Positions 24,882 through 35,114 are shown, counted from the first letter of the stretch. The stretch: 64,000 nucleotides of DNA from Phocaeicola plebeius (GCF_003437535.1 NZ_QSQT01000001.1:186001-250000); one strand, 5' to 3'. Program-made: numbers and translations. Notes: generated by a model from the sequence alone, not told the origin.

Positions 24882-27800
24882 ATGAAAAAAGTAATTAGAT
24901 TGTTTTGTTTAATTGTCTGTATGACAGGATTTTTTACGAATTCTGCTCAGGCTAAAATTTTTGAAGATGATTGGGTTCAAGGTCTTGTTGTCGACCAAAA
25001 TGGAGAGGCCGTAATCGGTGCCAGTATTTTTGAGAAGGGAACTCAAAATGGAACGGTAACGGATGTGGATGGAAAGTTCAGATTAGATGTACAGAGCTAT
25101 GAACATACGCTGGAAATATCTTATATCGGTTATACCACACAGCGTATAAAACCGAAAAAGGGAGATAATCTGCATATTGTATTGGTTGAGGATTCTAAAA
25201 CAATGGATGAGGTTGTGGTAGTAGGTTATCAGACCATGCGTAAAACAGATGTGGTGGGAGCTGTTTCCAGCATCAAGTCAAAAGAGTTAAACGTAACTAC
25301 ACCTACAGTTGGGCAAAGTTTGGTCGGAAAGGTCTCTGGTGTACAGATTGCTCAGGTAAGTGGTGCACCTTATCAGAGTACAAAAATACGTGTACGTGGT
25401 GTGGCCTCTATTAATGCGAGCTCTGACCCGTTATATGTTATAGATGGTTATCCTTCCAATGAAGATTTGATGTTGAGTCCTGAAGATATCGAGTCTATTG
25501 AAGTCTTGAAGGATGCAGCCTCGGCAGCTATTTATGGTTCACGTGCAGCTGGTGGTGTTGTGTTGATTACAACTAAGCGTGGAAAAGAGGGAAAAGCGAA
25601 GGTAAACTATAATTTTCAGTTTAGTGTAAATCAGCTGGCCAAAAAAGTGAAATTATTGAATTCTGCACAATTTGCAGATTTGGTTGTTGATGGACGTAAT
25701 AATGCATATAAAAATTTCATGGTTAATGCAGGAAAAGCATGGGATGATGCTTACTTTAGTGATACGAATGATGTACGTGCACAGCGTTTAGGTTCTAGTA
25801 ATAGTGCAGCTATGATTCCAGAATTTTTATATGATTTTGAGAATCAGCGTGTAATCACACCGGAATATGATACAGACTGGCAAGATGAGTTGTATCGTAA
25901 TGCTCCTTCACAGCGTCATCATATCTCTGTAAATGGGGGTACAGATAAAATTCGTTATGAAGTTAGTGCAGCTTATCAGAATCAGGAAGGTATTATTCTT
26001 TCTACGGGACAACGTCGCCTGAATTTACGTGGAAACTTAGATATACAAGTAAGCTCTAAGTTTAAGGTAGGAGCTAATTTTTCCAATACATCTAACTGGA
26101 ATCGAGAAGTGGAAGAAGGGCGTTTTGATCATGGACCGATTCTTGGGGCTTTGATTTATGCACCGATTTTCCGTTGCTATGATGAAAATGGTCAATTGGT
26201 AAAAGGTGAGATGACAAGTTATTCAAGTAATTATGGATTCCAGCAGATTGAGAATCCGGTAGCATTAGCTACGGAAACAAAAATCAGAAGAAACGGAGTA
26301 CGTAATACATATAATTTGACAGCAAGTTATGAACCGTTGAAAGATTTATTCTTGAAGGCAAATTTAGGAATGTATAATTATAGTGAAAAATACGAGTTTT
26401 ATCGTCCTACCAGTTTATCATCCGGGGCAAATTTACCAGGAACAGATCAGGCCAAAGCTGCGGCTAATTCTATAGCAAGAACTTCTTTGCAATCAGATTA
26501 TTTGGCTGAATTTACAGCAAACTATAATAAGAGCTGGAATCAGGTACATAATTTCAGTGGTGTTGCAGGTTATTCTATTCAAAAAAATATGTATGATATT
26601 TTGGGAGTAAAAGCTACTGGTTATCAGGATGATCATATTACAGAAGTGACAGGTCATGGTGCTGATCCTAGTGATATTACATTAAATAGTACTTCAAAAT
26701 CAAACTGGACAATGATTTCTTATTTTACACGTTTGAATTACAATTTTGCAAATAAGTACTATTTAACTGCTTCATTCCGAGGTGATGCTTCTTCTTTGTT
26801 TGGCCCTGAAAATCGTTGGGGATACTTCCCATCAATCTCTGCGGCTTGGACTGTTTCAAATGAAGATTTTTATAAAGCTGCTTTTGGTGATAGTTCTTCA
26901 TTGAAAGTGAGAGCAAGTTGGGGTATGAGTGGAAATAACAATATTGGTAATTATCAATATGCTGCAGTAATGAATTCTCCATCTGGGACTGTGATTGGAA
27001 ATGGAACGATTGTATCAGCTATGTATCCAGGTGGAGTAAAAGATAATGCGATTGGCTGGGAGTCAACTTCTCAATATAACGTAGGTGTGGATTTGGGCTT
27101 GTTTAATAATCGTTTGGCGATTTCTGCCAACTATTATTTGAGTCATACTCAAGATTTGTTGTTCGAGCAGCCTGTATCTGCAATTTCTGGTGCAACTTCT
27201 ATGCTCACAAATCTTCCGAATTCTAAGATTCGTAATACGGGATGTGATATTCAAGTAGATGGTAGAGTATTGAGTGGAAAAGATTATAGTTTTAATATTA
27301 GTGGTAACATTTCTGTTAACCGTAATAAAGTATTGGAATTAGATGGTGGCAATACCATTATTACTAATGGTGCAGAACGTTCTTATAAAACTCATATTAC
27401 AATGGAGGGACAGCCTATTGGAATGTTTTATGGGTTTAAGGTAATTGGAATGGTTACAGAAGCAGATATGGCTGGAATTCAGGCCGATGATGCTGTTTAT
27501 AAAGCAAATGGAAATAAATTCCCTGAAGGATATAAATTAAAAGGTCCGGCTCGTTCATTGTCACAATCTATTGCGCTCCAACCGGGCGACATTTATTTTG
27601 AAGATGTAAATGGAGATGGGGTTGTAGATGACAATGATAAAACAGTGATTGGTAATCCTCATCCGAAATTTACTTATGGACTAAACCTGAGTGGAAGTTA
27701 TAAAGATTTTGATATGAGTGCTTCTTTCAATGGCTCATACGGAAATAAAGTATTGGATGGACAAGATTACTATTTATTTAATATGGAAGGTTCTGGTAAT

Positions 27801-28175
27801 CAATATGTGGAAGCAGACCAGCGTTATCGTGATGTAGAAAATCCAGGAAATGGTTGGGTTTATAAAGCATCTCGTGGAGGAACACAGAGTAATAGTACTC
27901 GTTTGTCTACTTTCTATTTGCAGGATGGTTCGTTTTTCAGATGTACAAACATTAGCGTAGGTTATACATTCTCCAATGTAAAGAATTGGTCAAAAGGAGT
28001 AATTAGCAACTTACGAGTATATGTGGCAGCTGATAATTTGTTTACTATTAGCAAATATAAGGGATACAATCCAGAGGTAGATTATAATGACGGTGCGAAT
28101 TTGACTCCGGGGGTAGATTATGGAAAATATCCATTGGTGAGAGCATATAATATGGGACTTCAATTAACATTCTAA
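24882..28175 (+). CDS. SusC/RagA-family TonB-dependent outer-membrane transporter
   Basis: The 1,097-residue protein has a signal peptide (to about residue 25). A carboxypeptidase-regulatory-like domain follows (about 32-112, VQGLVVDQNGEAVIGASIFE), then the SusC marker MDEVVVVGYQTMRKTDVVGA (about 108-127), a plug domain and a long beta-barrel ending in a phenylalanine (LQLTF). It imports glycans across the outer membrane with the SusD-like partner encoded 11 bases downstream, driven by TonB. It opens the PUL. Codon use is notably AT-rich compared with the GH20 and GH2 genes further on. No N-terminal signalling (STN) domain is apparent. Confidence 0.96.
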   Translation: MKKVIRLFCLIVCMTGFFTNSAQAKIFEDDWVQGLVVDQNGEAVIGASIFEKGTQNGTVTDVDGKFRLDVQSYEHTLEISYIGYTTQRIKPKKGDNLHIVLVEDSKTMDEVVVVGYQTMRKTDVVGAVSSIKSKELNVTTPTVGQSLVGKVSGVQIAQVSGAPYQSTKIRVRGVASINASSDPLYVIDGYPSNEDLMLSPEDIESIEVLKDAASAAIYGSRAAGGVVLITTKRGKEGKAKVNYNFQFSVNQLAKKVKLLNSAQFADLVVDGRNNAYKNFMVNAGKAWDDAYFSDTNDVRAQRLGSSNSAAMIPEFLYDFENQRVITPEYDTDWQDELYRNAPSQRHHISVNGGTDKIRYEVSAAYQNQEGIILSTGQRRLNLRGNLDIQVSSKFKVGANFSNTSNWNREVEEGRFDHGPILGALIYAPIFRCYDENGQLVKGEMTSYSSNYGFQQIENPVALATETKIRRNGVRNTYNLTASYEPLKDLFLKANLGMYNYSEKYEFYRPTSLSSGANLPGTDQAKAAANSIARTSLQSDYLAEFTANYNKSWNQVHNFSGVAGYSIQKNMYDILGVKATGYQDDHITEVTGHGADPSDITLNSTSKSNWTMISYFTRLNYNFANKYYLTASFRGDASSLFGPENRWGYFPSISAAWTVSNEDFYKAAFGDSSSLKVRASWGMSGNNNIGNYQYAAVMNSPSGTVIGNGTIVSAMYPGGVKDNAIGWESTSQYNVGVDLGLFNNRLAISANYYLSHTQDLLFEQPVSAISGATSMLTNLPNSKIRNTGCDIQVDGRVLSGKDYSFNISGNISVNRNKVLELDGGNTIITNGAERSYKTHITMEGQPIGMFYGFKVIGMVTEADMAGIQADDAVYKANGNKFPEGYKLKGPARSLSQSIALQPGDIYFEDVNGDGVVDDNDKTVIGNPHPKFTYGLNLSGSYKDFDMSASFNGSYGNKVLDGQDYYLFNMEGSGNQYVEADQRYRDVENPGNGWVYKASRGGTQSNSTRLSTFYLQDGSFFRCTNISVGYTFSNVKNWSKGVISNLRVYVAADNLFTISKYKGYNPEVDYNDGANLTPGVDYGKYPLVRAYNMGLQLTF

Positions 28176-28186
28176 GAGATTACACA

Positions 28187-29734
28187 ATGAAAAAAACAAT
28201 ATTATTTACTGCAATTCTGGCAGTTGGACTTAATTTAACTTCGTGTGAAGATTTTCTGTCAGAAGATAATCCTAATAAAATACCAGTAGAGAATTATTTT
28301 ACTACTGAGAATGATGTTGAACGTGCTGTATACGGTGCTTATATGGCATTACGTTCAGGGTCTTGTATGGGCGAAGGAAGTACTATGTATACAGAGGAAC
28401 GTTCAGATAATACAGGACGTTTGGATAATCAGTCTTCTGCCGGTGAGCCTTTTCAGTTTACAGACTTTTCATTACTCCCTAGTAATACTTATTTGAAAAG
28501 TCATTGGCAGGCGATGTATAAAACAGTCAATAATGCAAATTTTGCTTTAAAAGGTATTCAGACTGTGACTTTTAGTGATGAAAAAGAGAAAGATAATTAT
28601 GAAGCTGAGGCCCGTTTTGTGCGTGCGCTAGTATATTTTGATATTGTGCGTAAGTGGGGAGATGCTCCATTAGTAACATCTTATCTTGCTACTCCAGCTG
28701 AAATTGAAGCGCATACTTTCCGTGAGGATAAGAAGAAGATTTATGAGCAGATAGTAGAAGATTTAGAGTTTGGAATTGAGAAAAGTACCTTGCCAAATCA
28801 TCAGCCTGAAGGTAATAAAGGGCGAGCAAATAAAGCAGCTATGGCAGGATTACTTGGAAAAGTATATTTGACAATGGCCCATGTGCTGGATACCCAGAAT
28901 CGGAAAGAATATTTAAACTCTGCAAAAACGTATCTCGAAATGTGCTTAGGAATGAAGCAGTTTAATCGCCTGAATGAAGTTACTTATGATGACAATGCAC
29001 AGACTGGTTTATTTGCTGTTGCTAACAAGTCTACTTGTCCTGAAATTCTTTTCCAGATTGTATATAAACAAGGGGATAAAGATTACCATTCTTCGATTGC
29101 GGCAGATAATCAGTCAATTGGTATTACATGTAATTCGCAATATCCTTCAAAAGGTCAGGGAACTTATGTAAATGAGGATTTGGTAAATGAATATGAAGCT
29201 ACTGATAAGCGAAAAGCATTCTCAGTTGTTTATGCTGATAATCCTAAAGCAATGGCTTATTGCATTACAAAGTTCCGTGATACTAGTGACGCTGCGGGTA
29301 CTTTAGCTTATGGAGGCAATGATTGGATTATATTACGTTATGCCGATGTTATCTTGATGATGGCTGAGGTTTATGAAGCTTTGGGTGAAGAAACAAAAGC
29401 AATCCCTTATTTGGATGAGGTACGTGAAAGGGCAGGATTACCAGGTTATATTGAATCTATCCAAAATACCGACTACAGAAGTAAATATCCGACACTGAAA
29501 TTAGCTATTCTTCATGAGCGCCGTGTAGAGCTTGCTTTTGAGAATCAGCGTTGGTATGATTTACTCCGTTTCTTTACGATTGATGAATTAGTAACTTATA
29601 TGCATGCAAAGGATCCGAATTGTTATGGTATCTCCAATTTGCAGAACTTCAATGAAAAAGATATTTATTATCCGATTCCTTATGATGAGTGGAAGTTGAA
29701 TCCGGAAGGAATGTATCAGAACGAAGGATATTAA
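28187..29734 (+). CDS. SusD/RagB-family glycan-binding lipoprotein
   Basis: The 515-residue protein has a lipobox (NLTSC, about residues 16-20) and typical SusD phrases: NYFTTENDVERAVYGAYMAL early, EARFVRALVYFDIVRKWGDA near 140-160, and a C-terminal LAILHERRVELAFENQRWYD. It caps the SusC barrel and captures glycans on the cell surface. It follows SusC by 11 bases and shares its AT-rich composition. Its ligand cannot be read from sequence; the downstream enzymes point to mannose-containing or N-acetylhexosamine glycans. Confidence 0.96.
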   Translation: MKKTILFTAILAVGLNLTSCEDFLSEDNPNKIPVENYFTTENDVERAVYGAYMALRSGSCMGEGSTMYTEERSDNTGRLDNQSSAGEPFQFTDFSLLPSNTYLKSHWQAMYKTVNNANFALKGIQTVTFSDEKEKDNYEAEARFVRALVYFDIVRKWGDAPLVTSYLATPAEIEAHTFREDKKKIYEQIVEDLEFGIEKSTLPNHQPEGNKGRANKAAMAGLLGKVYLTMAHVLDTQNRKEYLNSAKTYLEMCLGMKQFNRLNEVTYDDNAQTGLFAVANKSTCPEILFQIVYKQGDKDYHSSIAADNQSIGITCNSQYPSKGQGTYVNEDLVNEYEATDKRKAFSVVYADNPKAMAYCITKFRDTSDAAGTLAYGGNDWIILRYADVILMMAEVYEALGEETKAIPYLDEVRERAGLPGYIESIQNTDYRSKYPTLKLAILHERRVELAFENQRWYDLLRFFTIDELVTYMHAKDPNCYGISNLQNFNEKDIYYPIPYDEWKLNPEGMYQNEGY

Positions 29735-29754
29735 TCATTAAATAAAATTTGAAG

Positions 29755-30648
29755 ATGAAGAGAATTACTTGTATGATTTTTCTTCTCTGCACAGTCTTTG
29801 TACTCTCTGCTCAGGAGAGTGCAAAGACTCTTGTGGTAGATTTGAAGAGTCATGAAACGAAGAAAGTATTGGTAGTGGCTCATCGTGGCGACTGGAGAAA
29901 TGCACCTGAAAACTCATTACAGGCCTTTCAAAATTGTATTGCGATGGGAGTTGACTTGATTGAGATTGATTTGAAGATGACAAAAGACAATCAGCTGGTA
30001 ATTATGCACGACAATACTATAGACCGTACGACCGACGGAAAGGGAAAAGTTTCGGATTATACGTTGGCAGAATTGCGAAAGTTTCATCTGAAAAATGGAT
30101 TGGGAAGAGTTACTTTTCATCCAATTCCGACTTTGGAGGAGGTATTGGAACTGACAAAAGGAAAAATTCTGATAAACATAGATAAGGGCTATGATTATTT
30201 TCAAGAAGTGTATAAGTTATTGGTAAAAACACAGACTATAGACCAGGTGGTAATAAAATCCGGATATGCTTATGAAAAAGTCAAGGCTGAAAATGAGGAT
30301 GTACTTGACAAAGTTATTTATATGCCGATTGTAGACTTGAACAATCCTGATGCAGAGGCGTTTATAGAGGGGTATAGACAGATGAAACCTGTGGCAATGG
30401 AATGCTGCTTTTCAGAAGTAACTCCGGAAGTTTTACGTTTACTTCAAAAGGTGAAAGATAATGGTTCTAAGATTTGGCTGAACGGATTGTGGCCTTCATT
30501 GAATGGTGGGCATGATGATGACCGTGCTGTGGAATTGAATCAGAAAGATGAAAGCTGGGGATGGTTGTTAGAAAAAGGAGCTTCATTAATTCAGACAGAC
30601 CGTCCTGTGCAGTTACTGCAATATTTAAAAGAGGAGGGCAGACGATGA
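29755..30648 (+). CDS. Glycerophosphodiester phosphodiesterase (GDPD) family
   Basis: The ATG at 29755 gives 297 residues with a signal peptide (MKRITCMIFLLCTVFVLSAQ). The GDPD core is clear: VVAHRGDWRNAPENSLQAF, then VDLIEIDLKMTKDNQLVIMHD and TTDGKGKVSDYTL, giving the usual His, Glu-Asp and HD catalytic and metal-binding residues. It hydrolyses phosphodiesters, commonly of glycerophospho-compounds. Its place between SusD and a mannosidase suggests it removes phosphodiester groups from the imported glycan, or recovers glycerol phosphate. It overlaps the next start as ATGA (30645-30648). Confidence 0.92.
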   Translation: MKRITCMIFLLCTVFVLSAQESAKTLVVDLKSHETKKVLVVAHRGDWRNAPENSLQAFQNCIAMGVDLIEIDLKMTKDNQLVIMHDNTIDRTTDGKGKVSDYTLAELRKFHLKNGLGRVTFHPIPTLEEVLELTKGKILINIDKGYDYFQEVYKLLVKTQTIDQVVIKSGYAYEKVKAENEDVLDKVIYMPIVDLNNPDAEAFIEGYRQMKPVAMECCFSEVTPEVLRLLQKVKDNGSKIWLNGLWPSLNGGHDDDRAVELNQKDESWGWLLEKGASLIQTDRPVQLLQYLKEEGRR

Positions 30649-31871
30649 AAAAGATAGGTATATGCTGTTTGGGTTTACTGTTTTCCTTATGCTCGTATGC
30701 ACAGGTTCAGAGAGAATACCATTTAATTTCTGCAGAGAAGATAGAGAATAAAGCATATTATTTTACAGCTCTGTTGCGTGAATTTGGTGAAGTAGATTCT
30801 ATGATTTGTCATGACCCTGTTTTGAAAAAAATGGGGCTGAAGAAATTAGAGCGTTTGCATGAGGCAAAAACTTCGCAGGAACGGGTGGAAGCGATGAAAT
30901 TCTCTGCAGAAGAGATTACAGAAGCTGCAAAAGCATTGGCAAGTCTTTATAAGCCAGGAAATCCGATTGATCGGTTGTTGACAAGGCATATAATCCCTTC
31001 CGGTTGCTATCAGCAGTATAAAGAGAATGGGGCAGAGTTCTTGAAAAAAATCTGGGAGCAAGATGCAGAAGGAATGAACTATGCGATAGAGGTGTATGCA
31101 GCAGCCCGGAAACCTCATTATCCTCAAATCGATTCTATTGGCTTTTACATACATAGCCGCCGGTTTATCGAGGAAATTCTTCCTGCTTGTCAGCAAAATA
31201 TTGCATTTGAGGTAAAAACACATCCTGTTTTTTATTCTGTACCTATGGCTGCTGTTAAGGCTTTGCTTGATGTGAACGACCGCCGTCAGTCGATTGATTA
31301 TGAGCCTCTGTGTTCGACAGAAAACAGAATGGCATATACTCAGGTTAGCCAAACAGAATGGAACAATTATCCTTATACAGCCATTTTAGTGTTAGGCGCA
31401 GGACCCGAGGAGCCCAATGTATCTATTAGCCCAGAAGGGAAGCTTCGTTCTGCCTATGCAGCCATGATGTATCGTCAGCATCAGGCACCATTTATTATTG
31501 TATCGGGAGGAAGAGTACATCCATATCATACTCCTTACAATGAGGCTTTTGAAATGAAAAAGTATTTGATGGACGTTTGGCAGATTCCGGAGAGTGCCAT
31601 TATTATAGAGCCTCATGCGCGACATACTACCACGAACTTTCGTAATGCAGCACGTATTATGTTCCGTAACGGTTTTCCTGTAGAAAAGGCCGCAGTGGTA
31701 ACGTCTTCTTTTTCTCATTTAAATTTTGTGGAAGGAATGGATTCACGTTGTCTTCGTGAATTAGGTTATGTACCTTATCGTTTAGGGAAAAGGCTGAATG
31801 AGCGTATGATGGAATTTTTCCCGTTGCAGGAGTCATTAATTATTCAGCCCACAGAACCCATTGACCCTTGA
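30645..31871 (+). CDS. DUF218 (YdcF/ElyC-like) exported protein
   Basis: From the ATG at 30645, which overlaps the previous stop, the protein has 408 residues and a signal peptide ending near SYAQ. The N-terminal half is helical and unrecognised. The C-terminal half is a DUF218 domain: AILVLGAGPEEPN, FIIVSGGRVHPYHTP, and HARHTTTNFRNA with the conserved polar residues. Members include YdcF and ElyC, thought to act on nucleotide or envelope substrates; the biochemical role is unsettled. Coupling to the GDPD gene suggests a shared substrate. Confidence 0.85.
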   Translation: MKKIGICCLGLLFSLCSYAQVQREYHLISAEKIENKAYYFTALLREFGEVDSMICHDPVLKKMGLKKLERLHEAKTSQERVEAMKFSAEEITEAAKALASLYKPGNPIDRLLTRHIIPSGCYQQYKENGAEFLKKIWEQDAEGMNYAIEVYAAARKPHYPQIDSIGFYIHSRRFIEEILPACQQNIAFEVKTHPVFYSVPMAAVKALLDVNDRRQSIDYEPLCSTENRMAYTQVSQTEWNNYPYTAILVLGAGPEEPNVSISPEGKLRSAYAAMMYRQHQAPFIIVSGGRVHPYHTPYNEAFEMKKYLMDVWQIPESAIIIEPHARHTTTNFRNAARIMFRNGFPVEKAAVVTSSFSHLNFVEGMDSRCLRELGYVPYRLGKRLNERMMEFFPLQESLIIQPTEPIDP

Positions 31872-31905
31872 GTAGGAATTATAACTTGAAACGAGAATTA
31901 GTCTT

Positions 31906-34674
31906 ATGAGGATAAAAGCATTTTTGTTTTTTCTATGGTGCCTGTTTCCCCTTTTGTTATCTGCGACGCCTCATAACATTGCCTCTTTGGCAAAGGTCTC
32001 TTGCTCTTCAGCTGCAGGGAAGGAGATGGATGCAACACGTGTGTCAGACGGGCTTATACGTATACTGAATACAGGAGAATGGCGTTCAGGTAGCCGCCTG
32101 GATATGAGGGGCAGAGTTCGTCCCTTCCCCTGGGTACAATTGGATTGGGATTACCCTGTAAACATTAGCCAGATTATTTTATATGATTGTCCGGATATAA
32201 GCAGCCATACGGCGGCAGGTACTCTTTCATTCAGTGACGGAACTTCGATTGATGTAAATTTAATTGCTAATGATGGTGCACCTAAAGTGGTTGATTTTGA
32301 CTCTAAAAGAGTCAGTTGGGTACGTTTCCAGGTAACTGATGGTGAAGGAGAGAATCTTGGCCTGTCCGAGATAGAAGTCTTGCCTTCTCCTGAATCTTAT
32401 TCAGACTATGTCTCTTGGGTAAATCCTTATGTGGAAACAGCCAAGGGACGTTATTTCTTTTTTGTGACCGGAAGTCTTCCTTTTGGAATGATGAGCTCTG
32501 CTCCTCTGACACGTAATATAAATCAAGGCGGTGGGGGATACAGTTATAACTCTACCCGGGTTTTAGGTTTTCCTCAGATTCATGACTGGGTTATATCAGG
32601 TTTGAATCTGATGCCGATAACAGGTCAGATTGATACCCGTAAAGGTGAAAGTGGGTGGAGCTCTTCTTTTTCGCATGATGGAGAAATCGTGCAGCCAGGC
32701 TACCATCGGTTATTTTTGGATAGATATGGAATATGGGTAGAACAGACAATCACTGAACGTGTGGGATTTTATCGGCTGACGTATGCACAAGAGTCACTGG
32801 CGAAAGTCCTGCTAGGACTTGGCGGACATATATCTACTTCTACGATGGTGGGTGCACACGCTTCGCGCGTAAATGAAACGGAAATCGCGGGATATTTTGA
32901 CACCACAGGAAGAGTATGGGGAGGAGTCGATAAGGCGCAGGTTTATTTTGTAGTCCGTTTTGAACGTCCTTTTCGTACATTAAACAGTTGGACTGGAAAT
33001 GAAAGACAATGTGATATTACTCAGATGAACGGCTCTACAGAGGTGTATACCATACCAGGGTCTTCTTTTAAGCAGTCACCAACTTCTGGAGTAGAAGCTG
33101 ATTTTGGGGGGGTGAAGCCTGGTGAACAGATTTTGGTGAAAACGGCCTTTTCGTATGTAAGCATAGAAAATGCAAGAGAGAATATGGACCAGGAATGTCC
33201 TCATTGGGATTTTGAGCAAGTGAGGACTGAAGCATTATCTGTCTGGAATGAGTGGTTGGGTAAAATTGATGTAAAAGGTGGAACCAACCAGCAAAAGATG
33301 AAATTTTATACGGACTTATGGCATGTGCTGCTGGGAAGGCATAAAATTGATGATATAGATGGCTCTTATCCGGATTATTTGAAGGGAGGGACAAGAGTAG
33401 GAAAAGCTACCCGTATCCACACACTTTCTCCAGAGTATAAGTCACGTATGCTGCCAAAAGGAAAGGATGGAAAAGTGATTCATCACATGTATAATTCGGA
33501 TGCATTGTGGCTGACTCAATGGAATTTGAATACATTATGGGGATTAGCCTATCCTTCTGTATTGGATGAGTTTTCTGCTTCATTTCTTGAATATGACAGG
33601 AATGGAGGGTTGTTGCCTCGTGGTCCGTCTGTAGGTGCATATACGTATATAATGACAGGTTGTCCGGCTACTTCGATGATTACAAGTGCATACCAACGTG
33701 GCATTTATCGTAAGTGGAATCCGGAGAAAGCTTTTCAGGCGATGAAAAGGAATCATGAAAAAGGAGGAATGCTGGCTTTTGATATGGACCGGGAGCTGGA
33801 TTTTTATGTAAAACATGGATATTGCCCGAATGATGCCGGTCTGACCATACAGTGGGCTTTTGAAGACTGGAGTTTAGGGCAGATGGCTCTAAAAATGAAG
33901 AAACAGAGAGAGGCAAAGTATTTTCAGAAACGTTCTATGGGCTGGAAAGTTTCCTTTCATCCGGAGTTAAAATTAATGATACCGCGAAGTGAAAATGGTG
34001 ATAGGCTGCATACGGACCCTCTGTCGGAAAAGGGGTTTGTTCAAGCTAATGCATGGCAGGCTACTTTTGGTCTGTCGCACGATATTCAGGGTTTAGCCCG
34101 TATGATGGGAGGAAAAGATAGTCTGGCGGTCAGATTGGATGAGGCTTTTCGAAAGTCGGCAGCAGATGATTTTCTGTTCAGCTATGTAAGTTATGCCAAT
34201 CAGCCGGGTTGCTCAAGTGCACATGTGTTTTCGCATGTAGGGTATCCTTGGCTTACTCAGTATTGGGTACGTCAGGTTGGGAAGCAAACGTATGGAGCTA
34301 TCACTCCAGAAAAGGGATATACTGGAAATGATGAAGACCAGGGACAGATGGCCGGTGTCAGTGCTTTGATGGCAATCGGATTATTTAGTCTGGACGGAGG
34401 TTCTTCCTCGCATCCATGCTATGACATCACAAGTCCGGTGTTTGATGAGATTACGATAAAGCTGGATTCTGATTATTATGCTGGAAAAGAGTTTAAAATT
34501 GTGACTCATCATAATTCTGAGGTAAACTGTTATATACAAAAAGCTACGTTGAACGGGAAAGCTTATAATTTCTATCAGTTGCTCCATCCAGATTTTGTAC
34601 ATGGGGGAATATTAGAATTGTGGATGGGGTCTGCTCCTAATAAAAATTGGGGGAAATCTATGTCGGAAAAGTAG
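31906..34674 (+). CDS. GH92-family alpha-mannosidase
   Basis: The 922-residue protein has a signal peptide and an N-terminal discoidin-like beta-sandwich (about 25-165). The GH92 catalytic region starts YVSWVNPYVETAKGRYFFFV and includes the N-terminal GH92 phrases GGGGYSYNSTRVLGFPQIHD. Near the C-terminus it has TGNDEDQGQMAGVSALMAIG, matching the conserved GH92 GND..GQM block. GH92 enzymes remove alpha-linked mannose (often alpha-1,2) in a calcium-dependent inverting reaction. Parts of the middle differ from textbook members, so the linkage is uncertain. It ends the first PUL transcript. Confidence 0.87.
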   Translation: MRIKAFLFFLWCLFPLLLSATPHNIASLAKVSCSSAAGKEMDATRVSDGLIRILNTGEWRSGSRLDMRGRVRPFPWVQLDWDYPVNISQIILYDCPDISSHTAAGTLSFSDGTSIDVNLIANDGAPKVVDFDSKRVSWVRFQVTDGEGENLGLSEIEVLPSPESYSDYVSWVNPYVETAKGRYFFFVTGSLPFGMMSSAPLTRNINQGGGGYSYNSTRVLGFPQIHDWVISGLNLMPITGQIDTRKGESGWSSSFSHDGEIVQPGYHRLFLDRYGIWVEQTITERVGFYRLTYAQESLAKVLLGLGGHISTSTMVGAHASRVNETEIAGYFDTTGRVWGGVDKAQVYFVVRFERPFRTLNSWTGNERQCDITQMNGSTEVYTIPGSSFKQSPTSGVEADFGGVKPGEQILVKTAFSYVSIENARENMDQECPHWDFEQVRTEALSVWNEWLGKIDVKGGTNQQKMKFYTDLWHVLLGRHKIDDIDGSYPDYLKGGTRVGKATRIHTLSPEYKSRMLPKGKDGKVIHHMYNSDALWLTQWNLNTLWGLAYPSVLDEFSASFLEYDRNGGLLPRGPSVGAYTYIMTGCPATSMITSAYQRGIYRKWNPEKAFQAMKRNHEKGGMLAFDMDRELDFYVKHGYCPNDAGLTIQWAFEDWSLGQMALKMKKQREAKYFQKRSMGWKVSFHPELKLMIPRSENGDRLHTDPLSEKGFVQANAWQATFGLSHDIQGLARMMGGKDSLAVRLDEAFRKSAADDFLFSYVSYANQPGCSSAHVFSHVGYPWLTQYWVRQVGKQTYGAITPEKGYTGNDEDQGQMAGVSALMAIGLFSLDGGSSSHPCYDITSPVFDEITIKLDSDYYAGKEFKIVTHHNSEVNCYIQKATLNGKAYNFYQLLHPDFVHGGILELWMGSAPNKNWGKSMSEK

Positions 34675-34762
34675 TTTGGTAATGATATGAAAATATTTTT
34701 TCTTATGACATAAAAGCTACTTTTATGACAGAGTAAATACAAAGTGAACTCGTGACTGGATA

Positions 34763-34811
34763 ACGATTCCTTGTTTTTCCTTGTGTAAGGAGAGGCAAGG
34801 AATTGTTGTTT
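34763..34811 (+). terminator. Terminator after the GH92 gene
   Basis: AACGATTCCTTG pairs with CAAGGAATTGTT (12 positions, one G-T), with a nested CCTT/AAGG hairpin inside, followed by GTTTTTATC. It ends the SusC-to-GH92 transcript. Confidence 0.75.
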
Positions 34812-34850
34812 TTATCAGTGTGCTAAGAAGAGACTGAAATGTCTTTATGT

Positions 34851-34877
34851 AAATCTCTGTTTATTGGAGAGATTTTT
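34851..34877 (+). terminator. Second terminator-like hairpin before the 22-bp array
   Basis: AAATCTCT and AGAGATTT form a perfect 8-base stem with a 9-base loop, followed by TT. It abuts the first unit of the tandem array and may be a backup terminator. Confidence 0.5.
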
Positions 34878-34965
34878 ATGTTTCCCATGAGGGAAACATA
34901 GGTTTCTCCATGCGGAACCGTATGTTTCTGGTTCGGAAAACGTAGGTTTCTCTGTAGGGAAACGT
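34878..34965. repeat. Tandem array of four 22-bp, hairpin-prone units
   Basis: Four units of exactly 22 bases follow each other at 34878, 34900, 34922 and 34944. Each starts with A(T/G)GTTTC and ends with GGAA plus AACAT, ACCGT or AACGT. The first unit is a perfect inverted repeat (ATGTTTCCC-ATGA-GGGAAACAT); the other three are imperfect ones. There are no unique spacers, so it is not a CRISPR array. It lies in the 612-base gap between the two PUL transcripts. The function is unknown. Confidence 0.85.
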
Positions 34966-35114
34966 AGAAAATGTAAAGGGATTTTTCAAAAAGGGCAGAA
35001 ATGTTCTATGTTTCATGGTCGTAAGCATGTTCCGTTTATTTCCGAATCTTATTAATAGATATTTTTAAGACTTAAAAATCAGTCTTTAAAAGTGATGAAG
35101 AGAAGAAAAATGCA

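Noticed and set aside
34878-34965. CRISPR array
   Set aside because: The units are contiguous with no unique spacers, each unit is itself a hairpin-like repeat, and no cas gene is present in the window.
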